Origin: an uncultured bacterium
GTDB taxonomy: Bacteria; Bacteroidota; Bacteroidia; Bacteroidales; Bacteroidaceae
Direction: 5' to 3'
Length of the DNA: 64,000 nt
NCBI GenBank assembly: GCA_905215555.1
Contig: CAJMQU010000009.1
Location: forward strand, 37,977 to 101,976
Shown: piece by piece, positions 53,326 to 62,067 of the stretch
Numbering within the stretch: position 1 is the first letter of the stretch
How the letters are laid out: every line of letters begins with the position of its first letter
The notes under the pieces: model-generated
The model's database searches: none
The model's input: only the letters and a program-made list of their open reading frames with translations
What the model was told of the DNA's origin: nothing
Program-made: the position numbers and the translations under genes

Positions 53326-56127
53326 ATGAAAAGACTTATCTTAATTTTCTCCGTCTGCCTACTTTCGCTGGCGCTCCATGCTCAAAACGAATATGGCAAA
53401 GTCAGCCCGCAGACAGCCGATTTTATCAAATATGGCAATATCCCGGTTTCCTTATACACCGGGCAAGTAAGCGTATCTGTCCCCCTCTATCACATAGAAG
53501 ACCCGGACTTCGACATTCCGCTGATTCTGAATTATGCTTCCGATGGTTTCAAACCGAACAAACGTGCCGGATTTGCGGGACTGAACTGGTCATTGTCGGG
53601 AACAGGAACCATCACCCGCGAAATATATGGTGTTCCGGATGACTTCAAAGAATACGAAACATCACTGGGTGCCACCAAAGGATTCTGGCAAGCAGTCAAG
53701 CTGCATCCGTACAATCAAGACGATATCTTTAACTTCGCTCCGGGCATTCTCAAGGATTGGGGAAACTATTGCACGCTTCCCCAAATAAACAATTGCTTCT
53801 ATGACAGCGAGCCGGATCTGTTCAATTTTGTAATGCCGGGGCATAGCGGTTCTTTTATGATAGACAACCAAGGCAAGCTGTGCGCAAACAACAAAGGATA
53901 CAAGATTGATTTTTCCGGATTCACCGCCCAGACGGCCCTACTGGATTATCCGCTCGACTCTCAAATTAAAATAACCGCCCCTGACGGTTATGTCTATACG
54001 TTTGGAGGTTCTCTGAACAGTCTGGAGTTCAATATGAACTGCAAACCCGGATATGGCTATACGCCACAGCAGAAACAAAGCCGCATCAATGCCTGGCATC
54101 TGACAAGCATCACCGCGCCCAATGGCAGGAAGCTGACTGTGAATTACGTTAATCCCCTGGATACGGGCGCACAATCTCCCTTCTGGTTTTCTTCGCGCGA
54201 TAAGAAGCTGACTGCCACACCGGGTGATCCGTATACCTATCAGGCAACCAAGGTCGTGTTCCCCGAATCGATCGTAGTGGAAGACACCGGACTGCGCATC
54301 GAATTCATGCAGAGCATAGAAACCTGCCAGACTTTCTATAAAGAATCGCAGAACTACAATAATCGCTCCTACCAACTGGACGGCATCCGTGTGAAACAGG
54401 ACGGCACTACCGTGTACACCTGGCAATTGGCATACGAAAACAAACAGCATCTGAGATTCCTGAAGGAGGTTGTTCAACCCGACGGGGGAACTTACACTTT
54501 CGAATATCTGCATGCTTCCGAATATCCGGAATACAACACCAAGACCGTAGTCGATGACTTTGGATATTGGAAAGGGGCTTCTTCCGGAATCCCGCAGGCT
54601 TTCAGCCTGATGAGCCAAGTCACCTACCCCACCGGAGGATGCACGCTGTTTACTTATGAGCCTCATTTTTACCGCCAGAGGGTAGATACAAAAGTCACAA
54701 ACACTTCATATGCGGCCAATCTTGTACGGAAAAGCGGAAGAGCAGGTGGGTTCAGGATAAAGAAATGCGAAGACCGCTATAAGACCGCCCTCAATACGTA
54801 CTCAAAAAAGAGTAAAACATACACCTATACCACCCCCAATACATCGGACGAAAGCGGTATCCTGCTCAAGTACCGCCCCTACACCCTCAAGGCCAACGGG
54901 GATACAGTGTTTATATGGAACGATGTATGGACTCGGAATTATAATATCGAGGAGCCGCACATGGGATATTCTTACGTTAAAGAGACATTGGATGACGGGT
55001 CCTGCATTCAATATAAATTCTCCGATTATCAGACCTGTCCGGATATGGGCAGCGTAGCTTATCATTGGATACGCAGCATACCGGAATCGACTCCCCTGAG
55101 CCTGGTCAGCGGAAACGCCACCCGGGCGGCCAGCAAATATTCCCAACGCGGATATCTGTTAAAGAAAAGTATCTACAATGGTGCGGGAGTGGAACAACAA
55201 TGTATTGAATACACTTACCGCCAATTAGGCTTTACCTTCCAGCCGGTTCCCGATCCCTCACTCCCGGAGCCAAGTCCGGGACGTAGTGTTTCTTTGCGTC
55301 CGGTTGCGGGCGGAGCCATGGCGATGCTGATAAAACAACAAACCTATCCGCTGATTATAGAAAAGACCACCACCTACTTTCCGGGAGCAACACCTGTTGT
55401 CCTCACCAAAAAGTATGCCTACAATGCCTATGACCAATTGCTGCAACAGACCGAAAACACCTCGACGGGAGGCACCCTGAAGACAACCTTCAGCTATCCT
55501 ACCGACCTGTATGTCAGCTCCAACGCGGCAAACCTGTATACACGGTTGGTGAGCCGGAATATAGTGAACCGGGTGATTGAGGAAAACCATTACCTGGGAG
55601 GCAAACTATTGAAAGGAAAGAAGAGAACGCCTAAAATCCTAGTTAATAATGACGTGGTGGATGCTTCCGTATCTGCACGTAAAGGCAGCAGTGCCTACGA
55701 AGAACACGAGCGCTACGAAGTGTATGATGCTTATGGAAATCCCGTATACGTGGTGAGTTATCAGGGAAGGCAGAAAGTGCTGATATGGGGATATAAAGGG
55801 CGCTATCTGATAGCCGGGATAAGCGGGGTTACTTATAGCGAAGTATCCAAGGCGTTAGGCAGCAGTCCCGAAAGTTACTCAAGCCGGTCCATTCCGGATA
55901 TGGCCAAACTGGACAGCCTACGTAGCAAACTGCCCGCTGCGCTAATCACGACTTACACCTACGAACCATTGGTAGGCATAACCTCGCATACAGCCCCCAA
56001 CGGAGAAAAAACCACCTACGAATACAATGACAAGAAGCAGCTCAGCGCTGTGAAGAATCATGACGGCAAAGTGATTAAAACTTATACGTATCATTACCAA
56101 ACCTCAAAAACAGGAATTAAATTATGA
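53326..56127 (+). CDS. RHS/YD-repeat protein, N-terminal partner (SpvB/TcdB-like)
   Basis: The 933-residue protein has a signal peptide ending LHAQ. The N-terminal half (VSPQTADFIKYGNIPVSLYTGQVSVSVPLYHIEDPDFDIPLILNYASDGFKPN) is the usual start of Bacteroidetes RHS pairs. YD-like repeats follow, including TYEFEYLHASEYPE near 385 and TYEYNDKKQLSAVKNHDGKV near the end. It lacks the RHS core and a toxin tip. Its stop overlaps the next ATG by four bases (ATGA), so the two are translated together and probably form one shell. Confidence 0.88.
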   Translation: MKRLILIFSVCLLSLALHAQNEYGKVSPQTADFIKYGNIPVSLYTGQVSVSVPLYHIEDPDFDIPLILNYASDGFKPNKRAGFAGLNWSLSGTGTITREIYGVPDDFKEYETSLGATKGFWQAVKLHPYNQDDIFNFAPGILKDWGNYCTLPQINNCFYDSEPDLFNFVMPGHSGSFMIDNQGKLCANNKGYKIDFSGFTAQTALLDYPLDSQIKITAPDGYVYTFGGSLNSLEFNMNCKPGYGYTPQQKQSRINAWHLTSITAPNGRKLTVNYVNPLDTGAQSPFWFSSRDKKLTATPGDPYTYQATKVVFPESIVVEDTGLRIEFMQSIETCQTFYKESQNYNNRSYQLDGIRVKQDGTTVYTWQLAYENKQHLRFLKEVVQPDGGTYTFEYLHASEYPEYNTKTVVDDFGYWKGASSGIPQAFSLMSQVTYPTGGCTLFTYEPHFYRQRVDTKVTNTSYAANLVRKSGRAGGFRIKKCEDRYKTALNTYSKKSKTYTYTTPNTSDESGILLKYRPYTLKANGDTVFIWNDVWTRNYNIEEPHMGYSYVKETLDDGSCIQYKFSDYQTCPDMGSVAYHWIRSIPESTPLSLVSGNATRAASKYSQRGYLLKKSIYNGAGVEQQCIEYTYRQLGFTFQPVPDPSLPEPSPGRSVSLRPVAGGAMAMLIKQQTYPLIIEKTTTYFPGATPVVLTKKYAYNAYDQLLQQTENTSTGGTLKTTFSYPTDLYVSSNAANLYTRLVSRNIVNRVIEENHYLGGKLLKGKKRTPKILVNNDVVDASVSARKGSSAYEEHERYEVYDAYGNPVYVVSYQGRQKVLIWGYKGRYLIAGISGVTYSEVSKALGSSPESYSSRSIPDMAKLDSLRSKLPAALITTYTYEPLVGITSHTAPNGEKTTYEYNDKKQLSAVKNHDGKVIKTYTYHYQTSKTGIKL

Positions 56128-59100
56128 AAAGATATCTGACATTCTTATTCTTATGCATGGCCTGCACCTGTGTCAGCGCGCAGGAATTAACGCAAAACTA
56201 TCTGCAAACCAGCACGATGCTTGATGCGGACGGCAGCAAGCGCATGGAGCACATATGCTATTACGACGGATTGGGACGGCAGTTTCAGGAAGTTCTCAAG
56301 AACTTTCCTTTCACACCGGCGGACAGCAGTCTGATAACAATGCAAGGATACGACCAGGCAGGAAGGCTCAATGTGCAATCCCTGCCCGTCCCCGCGAAAA
56401 CAAACTATTTGGAGCCCAAAGACTTTCTGGTAAAATCCATAAACTATTACAATGACCTCAATCCGCACAGGATGACGACTTATGAAGCGTCGGCACTGAA
56501 CCGCATTACCCGAATAACCGCTCCGGGAAAGGACTGGCAAAACCATCCGAAAACCGTCAATTACGGGAGCAATGGCTCTTCAGGCAACTTATATTGTACC
56601 TGCTATACCGTAGATGCCTCAGGAAACCTGGTGAAAAACAGCAATTATGCGGCAGGCCGTTTGCTGACGGAACAAACCACAGATGAAGACGGACACGTGA
56701 ACTATGCCTTTACGGACATGCAAGGACGGATGGTGCTCAGCCGTAAATTGGAAGGCAGCACCCTCCATGACACTTATTATGTGTACGATGATTACGGGAA
56801 TCTCTGCTATGTATTACCACCCATGATAAACGGTGATATAAGTACGGACAACCTGAACAAGTATGCCTATCGTTACAAGTATGATTACCGCAACCGGTGT
56901 GTCGAGAAGAAGTTGCCGGGAGCGGAACCGGTGACGTATATGTATGACTTCGCCAATCAGCTTACATTTTCGCAAGATGGCAACCAGAGGACGAAGCATT
57001 TGTACACAGTCTATCAATACGACTTGCACGGACGTATGGTGATGCAAGGTGAAGCAGCCGGCGCTGTTAATGTCAGCAAACGGATGATTAGCTGCATACC
57101 TGTTTCGCAGGTATCAGACACGGACCTTTATCAGGAATTCCAGGGAACGAACTACGCGAGTAATCTTTATAGCACTATCCAGCTCCTTCCTCTTCCTCCG
57201 ATATTTAATACCATCAATTATTATGACAATTATGATTTTTCCGGCTTAACGGGTTTTAAAGATTTCAACTATTATTATGTTCAATCAGATATACCCCGGA
57301 ACCTTCTGACGGGACGCATGGTTGCAAATATATCCAATTCCAGTGAAAAAAACTATGAGTTACATATCTATAATCAGAAAAGTAAACTGACAGGAAGTTT
57401 GCTAAAAAGATTCTCCGGTTATAATGAGAGAACAAACTATACCTATTCGTTTACGGGAAAACCGAGAGAGAAAAGATGCGTTTACTTTACGGGAGAATTC
57501 GACCCCCTATGGGAAAAGGTGGAGCTAAAAGACGTTTATACTTATGAATATGACTCCCAAAACCGGTTAGCCAATGTATACCACAAATTGAACGACCGGA
57601 ACAATATCAAACTCGCTTCATACAGTTATGACGTATTGGGACGCCTTGCAGCCAAAACCTTACATAACTCTTTAACCCGTAAATTCTACCAGAACTATAA
57701 ATACGATATACACAGCTGGCTGACAGAAATCAACGGAAGCCACTTCACGCAGAAATTGGATTACGCAAATACGGATCATCCTTGTTACAATGGCAATATC
57801 AGTAGGATGGGATGGGGCACCCGTGACGCTGAGCAATACTTCTTCGTTCTGAAAAAGTACAACTATATTTACGATGGTATGGACAGGCTGAAAAGTGCTA
57901 CTTACTCCGGCGCTATGCCCAGCCTGGCAAATCAGTATAACGAAGAAGTGACAAAATACGACAAAAACGGGAACATACTTGGATTGAAACGCAATGGCAA
58001 GACACGCACCGGCTCTTACGGACTGATTGACGATTTAACCTTTACACTAAACGGGAACCAACTGACAGCCGTAAATGATGCGGCAACAGCCATAGCCTAT
58101 CCTGGTGCTTCTGAATTTAAGGACGGGGCTAAACTGGCCGTTGAGTACGCTTACGACGCCAATGGGAATCTGACTAAAGATTTAAACAAGAATATTACGG
58201 ATATTAAATATAATTGTTTAAATTTGCCAAACCGGATAATTTTTGCGGACGGAAGTGCAATCTCTTATCTATATAGCGCGGACGGGACAAAGCTACGCAC
58301 CACACACAAGATAGGCGAAATCACCACCACAACGGATTATTGCGGCAATGTGATTCTGGAAAACAACAGGGCCGTTAAGTTACTTACAGAGGAAGGATAT
58401 ATCTCTTTAAATGACGATAAGTATCATTATTATCAGAAAGATCATCAGGGAAATATCAGGGTGGTTGTTGACCAAAGTGGAAATACGGAAGAAGTGAACA
58501 ATTACTATCCCTTCGGAGGCATATTTGAGAGTACGGGTAATGTGCAGACTTATAAGTATAATGGCAAGGAGCTGGATACGGAGAAAGGGCTGAACTGGTA
58601 TGATTATGGGGCGAGACAGTATGATGCGGTGCTGGGAAGGTTTACGACGATGGATCCGATGGCGGAGAAGTATGATGCGGTGAGTCCGTATGCGTATTGC
58701 GTAAATAATCCTATCAAATATATTGATCCTAATGGCATGACTTTGGTGATATGGTACAAAAATAATGATGGGAAGCTGGTATCATATAAATATTCTGGTG
58801 GTAATATAGGTAATTCAAATTCATTTGTTAAAGCTGTTGTTACGGCATATCAATATAATAAACAAAACGGAAGCAAAGCGGGTAATGGAGGTGGCGCTTC
58901 TACGGTTGTAGCAGTTGAGAATACAAATTTGACAATAAATGTAATGGAGTCACCCGATAGAAATTATTATAGTGAATATGCAGCAGGAGGCACAATATAT
59001 TGGAGTCCAGAATTGGGCTTACAATCAGATAATAATGTAGTAGTATCTCCCGCTACAGGTTTTGACCATGAAGCAGATCATGCTGTAAATCAAAAATTAT

Positions 59101-59348
59101 ATCCCGATGAGTATAAGAAAAATACAGGTACAGCAGATTCTGCATATCAAGATAAAGAAGAAAGAAGGGTAATTACCGGATCAGAACAAAAAACAGCTCG
59201 TGCTAATGGAGAAATTAATCAAAAGCAAGTCACGCGAAGAAAATACGGTGGAAAATCTGTAATTACCGAAGGGGTTACATCAAATAAAATAAATGAAGCT
59301 AAAACGAAAGAATATGAAAATAACAGAAAACGATGGACATCTGAATAG
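56124..59348 (+). CDS. RHS repeat-associated core protein with DUF6443 N-terminus and HExxH toxin tip
   Basis: The 1074-residue protein has a signal peptide (ends VSAQ), a DUF6443 domain (about 20-160) and many YD repeats (about 170-770). The RHS core is at about 770-870 (YHYYQKDHQGNIRVVVDQSGNTEEVNNYYPFGGIFEST...GARQYDAVLGRFTTMDPMAEKYDAVSPYAYCVNNPIKYIDPNG). The last 203 residues are a separate tip with FDHEADHAVNQ, a zincin HExxH (His982, Glu983, His986). An acidic cluster near 1012 (DKEERRVITGSE) is a possible third ligand. The tip is AT-rich compared with the core. This fits a polymorphic toxin metallopeptidase; that activity is inferred. The next gene overlaps the end. Confidence 0.88.
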   Translation: MKRYLTFLFLCMACTCVSAQELTQNYLQTSTMLDADGSKRMEHICYYDGLGRQFQEVLKNFPFTPADSSLITMQGYDQAGRLNVQSLPVPAKTNYLEPKDFLVKSINYYNDLNPHRMTTYEASALNRITRITAPGKDWQNHPKTVNYGSNGSSGNLYCTCYTVDASGNLVKNSNYAAGRLLTEQTTDEDGHVNYAFTDMQGRMVLSRKLEGSTLHDTYYVYDDYGNLCYVLPPMINGDISTDNLNKYAYRYKYDYRNRCVEKKLPGAEPVTYMYDFANQLTFSQDGNQRTKHLYTVYQYDLHGRMVMQGEAAGAVNVSKRMISCIPVSQVSDTDLYQEFQGTNYASNLYSTIQLLPLPPIFNTINYYDNYDFSGLTGFKDFNYYYVQSDIPRNLLTGRMVANISNSSEKNYELHIYNQKSKLTGSLLKRFSGYNERTNYTYSFTGKPREKRCVYFTGEFDPLWEKVELKDVYTYEYDSQNRLANVYHKLNDRNNIKLASYSYDVLGRLAAKTLHNSLTRKFYQNYKYDIHSWLTEINGSHFTQKLDYANTDHPCYNGNISRMGWGTRDAEQYFFVLKKYNYIYDGMDRLKSATYSGAMPSLANQYNEEVTKYDKNGNILGLKRNGKTRTGSYGLIDDLTFTLNGNQLTAVNDAATAIAYPGASEFKDGAKLAVEYAYDANGNLTKDLNKNITDIKYNCLNLPNRIIFADGSAISYLYSADGTKLRTTHKIGEITTTTDYCGNVILENNRAVKLLTEEGYISLNDDKYHYYQKDHQGNIRVVVDQSGNTEEVNNYYPFGGIFESTGNVQTYKYNGKELDTEKGLNWYDYGARQYDAVLGRFTTMDPMAEKYDAVSPYAYCVNNPIKYIDPNGMTLVIWYKNNDGKLVSYKYSGGNIGNSNSFVKAVVTAYQYNKQNGSKAGNGGGASTVVAVENTNLTINVMESPDRNYYSEYAAGGTIYWSPELGLQSDNNVVVSPATGFDHEADHAVNQKLYPDEYKKNTGTADSAYQDKEERRVITGSEQKTARANGEINQKQVTRRKYGGKSVITEGVTSNKINEAKTKEYENNRKRWTSE

Positions 59349-59817
59349 GCTATTTCTATATGGAATGTTTTGTGCTCTTTTTTCTTTAGTCGGAACTTCT
59401 TGTTCCACTACTAAGAATTTGATTGATGCTAACGATATTGATTATATAAAATTTTGGTATATGCCCAAATGGATTAGGACACCTACTCCTATCAGGGATT
59501 GTGCCGATATTGTGTATGCCACCTGTGTCGCTAAAGATTCTGTGATAATGGATAGAAAAATAATAAGAGAATATGTAGAGGCAGTTAATAAACTAAAGGT
59601 TTTGAAGAAGGACCTTAACTACGATTTACGTATAACTTCCCTTATTGTATTTAAGGAAAATAGGAAAAAAGTACCTGTATGTATTAGTTTGAATGGGGTA
59701 ATTCTTAAAAATGATACATTGATGAAAGGAGATAAACATATGCTTAAACTAATAGATGATATTTTATATAAGCATCATAAAGTAGAAGATTGGACTCCTG
59801 ATTTTATGAAAGAATGA
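59314..59817 (+). CDS. Lipoprotein, candidate immunity protein for the HExxH tip
   Basis: The 167-residue product overlaps the toxin gene by 35 bp in another frame. It has a signal-like N-terminus with lipobox VGTSC, so it is likely a periplasm-facing lipoprotein. An in-frame ATG at 59293 would add seven residues. The sequence (KFWYMPKWIRTPTPIRDCADIVYATC) matches no family I recognise. Position directly after a toxin tip is the reason for the immunity call. AT-rich, like the tip. Confidence 0.65.
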   Translation: MKITENDGHLNRLFLYGMFCALFSLVGTSCSTTKNLIDANDIDYIKFWYMPKWIRTPTPIRDCADIVYATCVAKDSVIMDRKIIREYVEAVNKLKVLKKDLNYDLRITSLIVFKENRKKVPVCISLNGVILKNDTLMKGDKHMLKLIDDILYKHHKVEDWTPDFMKE

Positions 59818-59897
59818 TGTAGCAGTATCCCTTTCTTTGGGAATTTACTAAAGACACAAAAAGCCAACTAACTCGCAATGAATTGGTTGGCTTCCCA

Positions 59898-60028
59898 GTC
59901 CCGGCGGATATATTATCCGCCGTTCTTTAGCATAGAAGAACTTTTAATCTCGTCAACTATTATTTCGAATACACTTTGTTTTTGTATATTAGCACACTAA
60001 AATCAGCGGATTACAAATCCGCTGGGAC
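59898..60028. repeat. REP-like palindrome pair flanking the first orphan RHS cassette
   Basis: CGGCGGATA-TAT-TATCCGCCG (59902-59922) and CAGCGGATT-ACA-AATCCGCTG (60004-60024) are near-perfect hairpins of 9-bp arms with 3-base loops. Their flanks GTCCC (left) and GGGAC (right) are inverted to each other. The layout resembles bacterial REP pairs. The right end directly precedes the RHS homology of the orphan cassette. Confidence 0.65.
59922..59945 (+). terminator. Hairpin terminator after the immunity candidate
   Basis: GTTCTT pairs with AAGAAC across the loop TAGCATAG, followed by TTTTAAT. A similar hairpin with TAGCAT loop ends the last cassette near 63867. Confidence 0.5.
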
Positions 60029-60031
60029 GAG

Positions 60032-61648
60032 TTGACAAGGATCACCGGCACCCGCTTCACTCAAAATCTGTACTACAATACAGGTGTCGGTACAGCGAAG
60101 TATAACGGTAGCATTAGTAGCATGACGTGGAAGGCAGATAATGAACGCACGGTAAGAGGCTACAAGTTCACTTACGATGCCCTGGATCGCCTGCTGAATG
60201 GTACTTATGGAGAGGGCGATCAACTCAACAGTAACTCCGGTCGATATTCTGAAAAGGTGACCGGCTACGACAAAAATGGGAACATCACCGGTTTGGAACG
60301 TTATGGCCGTAGTGGCTATTCTTCCTACGATATGTGCGATGCCCTAACCTACACGCTGAACGGCAACCAGGTGACCCGCGTGGACGATCTGGTGTCTACT
60401 GGTGCAGGTAATGATGAAACGGACTTTAAGGATATCGTGAAGCAGGCGAACGAGTACACTTACGATGCCAACGGTAATTTAACTAAAGATTTAAACAAGG
60501 GAATAACAGGAATTACGTATAATTGTTTAAATTTGCCCAATGTAGTAACTTTCAGTGACGGCAGTACTGTTACGTATACTTATAGTGCGGACGGCACGAA
60601 GCTTCGTACGGTTCATAAGATAGGAAGTACTACCACCACTACCGATTACTGTGGTAATGTGATCTATGAAAACAATATTGCCAAACTGCTGTTGACAGGA
60701 GAAGGATATATCTCTTTGAATGATAAGAAGTATCACTATTATTTGCAGGATCATCAGGGAAACAACAGGGTAGTGGTTGATAAAGATGGGAATGTGGAGG
60801 AGGTGAGTCATTATTATCCGTTTGGTGGCGTATTTGCTTTATCGCAGAATGTTCAGCCTTACAAGTATAACGGCAAGGAGCTGGATACGGAGAAGGGACT
60901 GAATTGGTATGATTATGGGGCGAGACAGTATGATGCGGTGCTGGGAAGGTTTACGACGATGGATCCGATGGCGGAGAAATATTATTCGACAAGCTCGTAT
61001 GCATATTGTGAAAATAATCCTGTAAAGTTTATTGATCCAGATGGCAAAAAGAAGGTGATTTATAATCCAGATGGAACATATAAAGAAACTACTCATAATA
61101 ATTTGTTGCACAACACTTTTGTTGGACGTAAGGAATATATTGATTACGGGAACAGGAAAGTGCAACTTTCTGAACAAGAATTTTGGGATTGGCAAAGAAC
61201 CGGGAATTATGGAAGTATTCAACCAACTGATAAAGTGACTGACTTTGAATTCTATCTGGATGAACCTGCAACCGGAATAACTGATGGGATAATCAAGTTC
61301 GTACTCTCTAGTGGTTATTCACTTGTTAACTCTCCTAAGATTATGATAACAGGTCGTACATGGTCAGGCACTTCTCAAACTTCGACAGAAAAAATAGGAA
61401 GCCTCATAGATGTAGTGAGCAGTTATGTGCCAGTTTCAAAGATGAGTAAGACAGGTAATCCTGGATCTTGGTATAGGTTTAAAAATAGTAATAAGCATAT
61501 TCCGGTCTCAAAAAAGAAAAGCATCTACAAGGCGGAGGTAAATAAATATAAGAATAAATCAAACAACTTTGATTTATTTGAAAAAATAAACAACTATCTA
61601 ATAGAGCCTTTTAGCTATATTAATGATAATCAAAAGGAGAAAAAATGA
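60032..61648 (+). CDS. Orphan RHS core/tip cassette 1 (5'-truncated)
   Basis: The 538-codon frame has no signal peptide or N-terminal half and starts at TTG 60032 just after the REP-like hairpin. The first residues TRITGTRFTQNLYYNTGV align with an internal part of the complete RHS protein (TEINGSHFTQKLDYANTD). The core DHQGNNRVVVDKDGNVEE...GARQYDAVLGRFTTMDPMAEKYY is complete. The last 200 residues differ from the other tips (KKKVIYNPDGTYKETTHNN...KSNNFDLFEKINN) and are not recognised. It probably is not secreted on its own. It could serve as a donor of an alternative toxin tip by recombination within the core. A small gene overlaps its stop. Confidence 0.75.
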   Translation: MTRITGTRFTQNLYYNTGVGTAKYNGSISSMTWKADNERTVRGYKFTYDALDRLLNGTYGEGDQLNSNSGRYSEKVTGYDKNGNITGLERYGRSGYSSYDMCDALTYTLNGNQVTRVDDLVSTGAGNDETDFKDIVKQANEYTYDANGNLTKDLNKGITGITYNCLNLPNVVTFSDGSTVTYTYSADGTKLRTVHKIGSTTTTTDYCGNVIYENNIAKLLLTGEGYISLNDKKYHYYLQDHQGNNRVVVDKDGNVEEVSHYYPFGGVFALSQNVQPYKYNGKELDTEKGLNWYDYGARQYDAVLGRFTTMDPMAEKYYSTSSYAYCENNPVKFIDPDGKKKVIYNPDGTYKETTHNNLLHNTFVGRKEYIDYGNRKVQLSEQEFWDWQRTGNYGSIQPTDKVTDFEFYLDEPATGITDGIIKFVLSSGYSLVNSPKIMITGRTWSGTSQTSTEKIGSLIDVVSSYVPVSKMSKTGNPGSWYRFKNSNKHIPVSKKKSIYKAEVNKYKNKSNNFDLFEKINNYLIEPFSYINDNQKEKK

Positions 61649-61833
61649 CACTACGTTTTTTAGGCGCATTCACATGTTGGCTACTAAAAGGATGCCAAAC
61701 TAATTTTTTTAAACATGAATACATTCTTGAAAAAGAGAAGAGAAATATGATTGTTGGGGTTATCGTTGCCATATTGCTAACTGGCTTAGGCATACTTTTG
61801 GTACATTATAAAATACTCCCGTTGAAATTTTAA
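61645..61833 (+). CDS. Small membrane protein, possible immunity partner of orphan cassette 1
   Basis: The 62-residue product starts inside the stop of the RHS cassette (ATGA overlap). It has a hydrophobic C-terminal helix (MIVGVIVAILLTGLGILLV). The position suggests an immunity protein, though the small size makes a chance frame possible. Confidence 0.5.
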   Translation: MTLRFLGAFTCWLLKGCQTNFFKHEYILEKEKRNMIVGVIVAILLTGLGILLVHYKILPLKF

Positions 61834-61929
61834 AGGAACATTTCCTTTATCTTCCGTTCCAGTGGATGTACTCTCTATTCAATCGGATCTTTTTATCCGG
61901 TTGTTTTGAGTATGAAGTTCCTTAAATAC

Positions 61930-61964
61930 CCCTACCTCATTTTTATTTGTGAGGTAGGGTTTAT
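61930..61964 (+). terminator. Hairpin terminator after orphan cassette 1
   Basis: CCCTACCTCA pairs perfectly with TGAGGTAGGG across a 10-base AT-rich loop, followed by TTTATTG. Confidence 0.78.
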
Positions 61965-61993
61965 TGTTATCATTATTCCCTTCATCATATCAA

Positions 61994-62062
61994 TATGTAT
62001 AACGATCTTGGTCGTTTAAAAACCAAATTCTTGTATGGTTCTGCAACGAACAGGCTGACCTG
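61994..62062 (+). pseudogene. Remnant of an RHS YD repeat
   Basis: MYNDLGRLKTKFLYGSATNRLT followed by a stop reads as a YD-repeat piece. It is out of frame with the cassette that starts at 62068, so it is a scar of an older recombination or truncation. Confidence 0.6.
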
Positions 62063-62067
62063 AAAAT

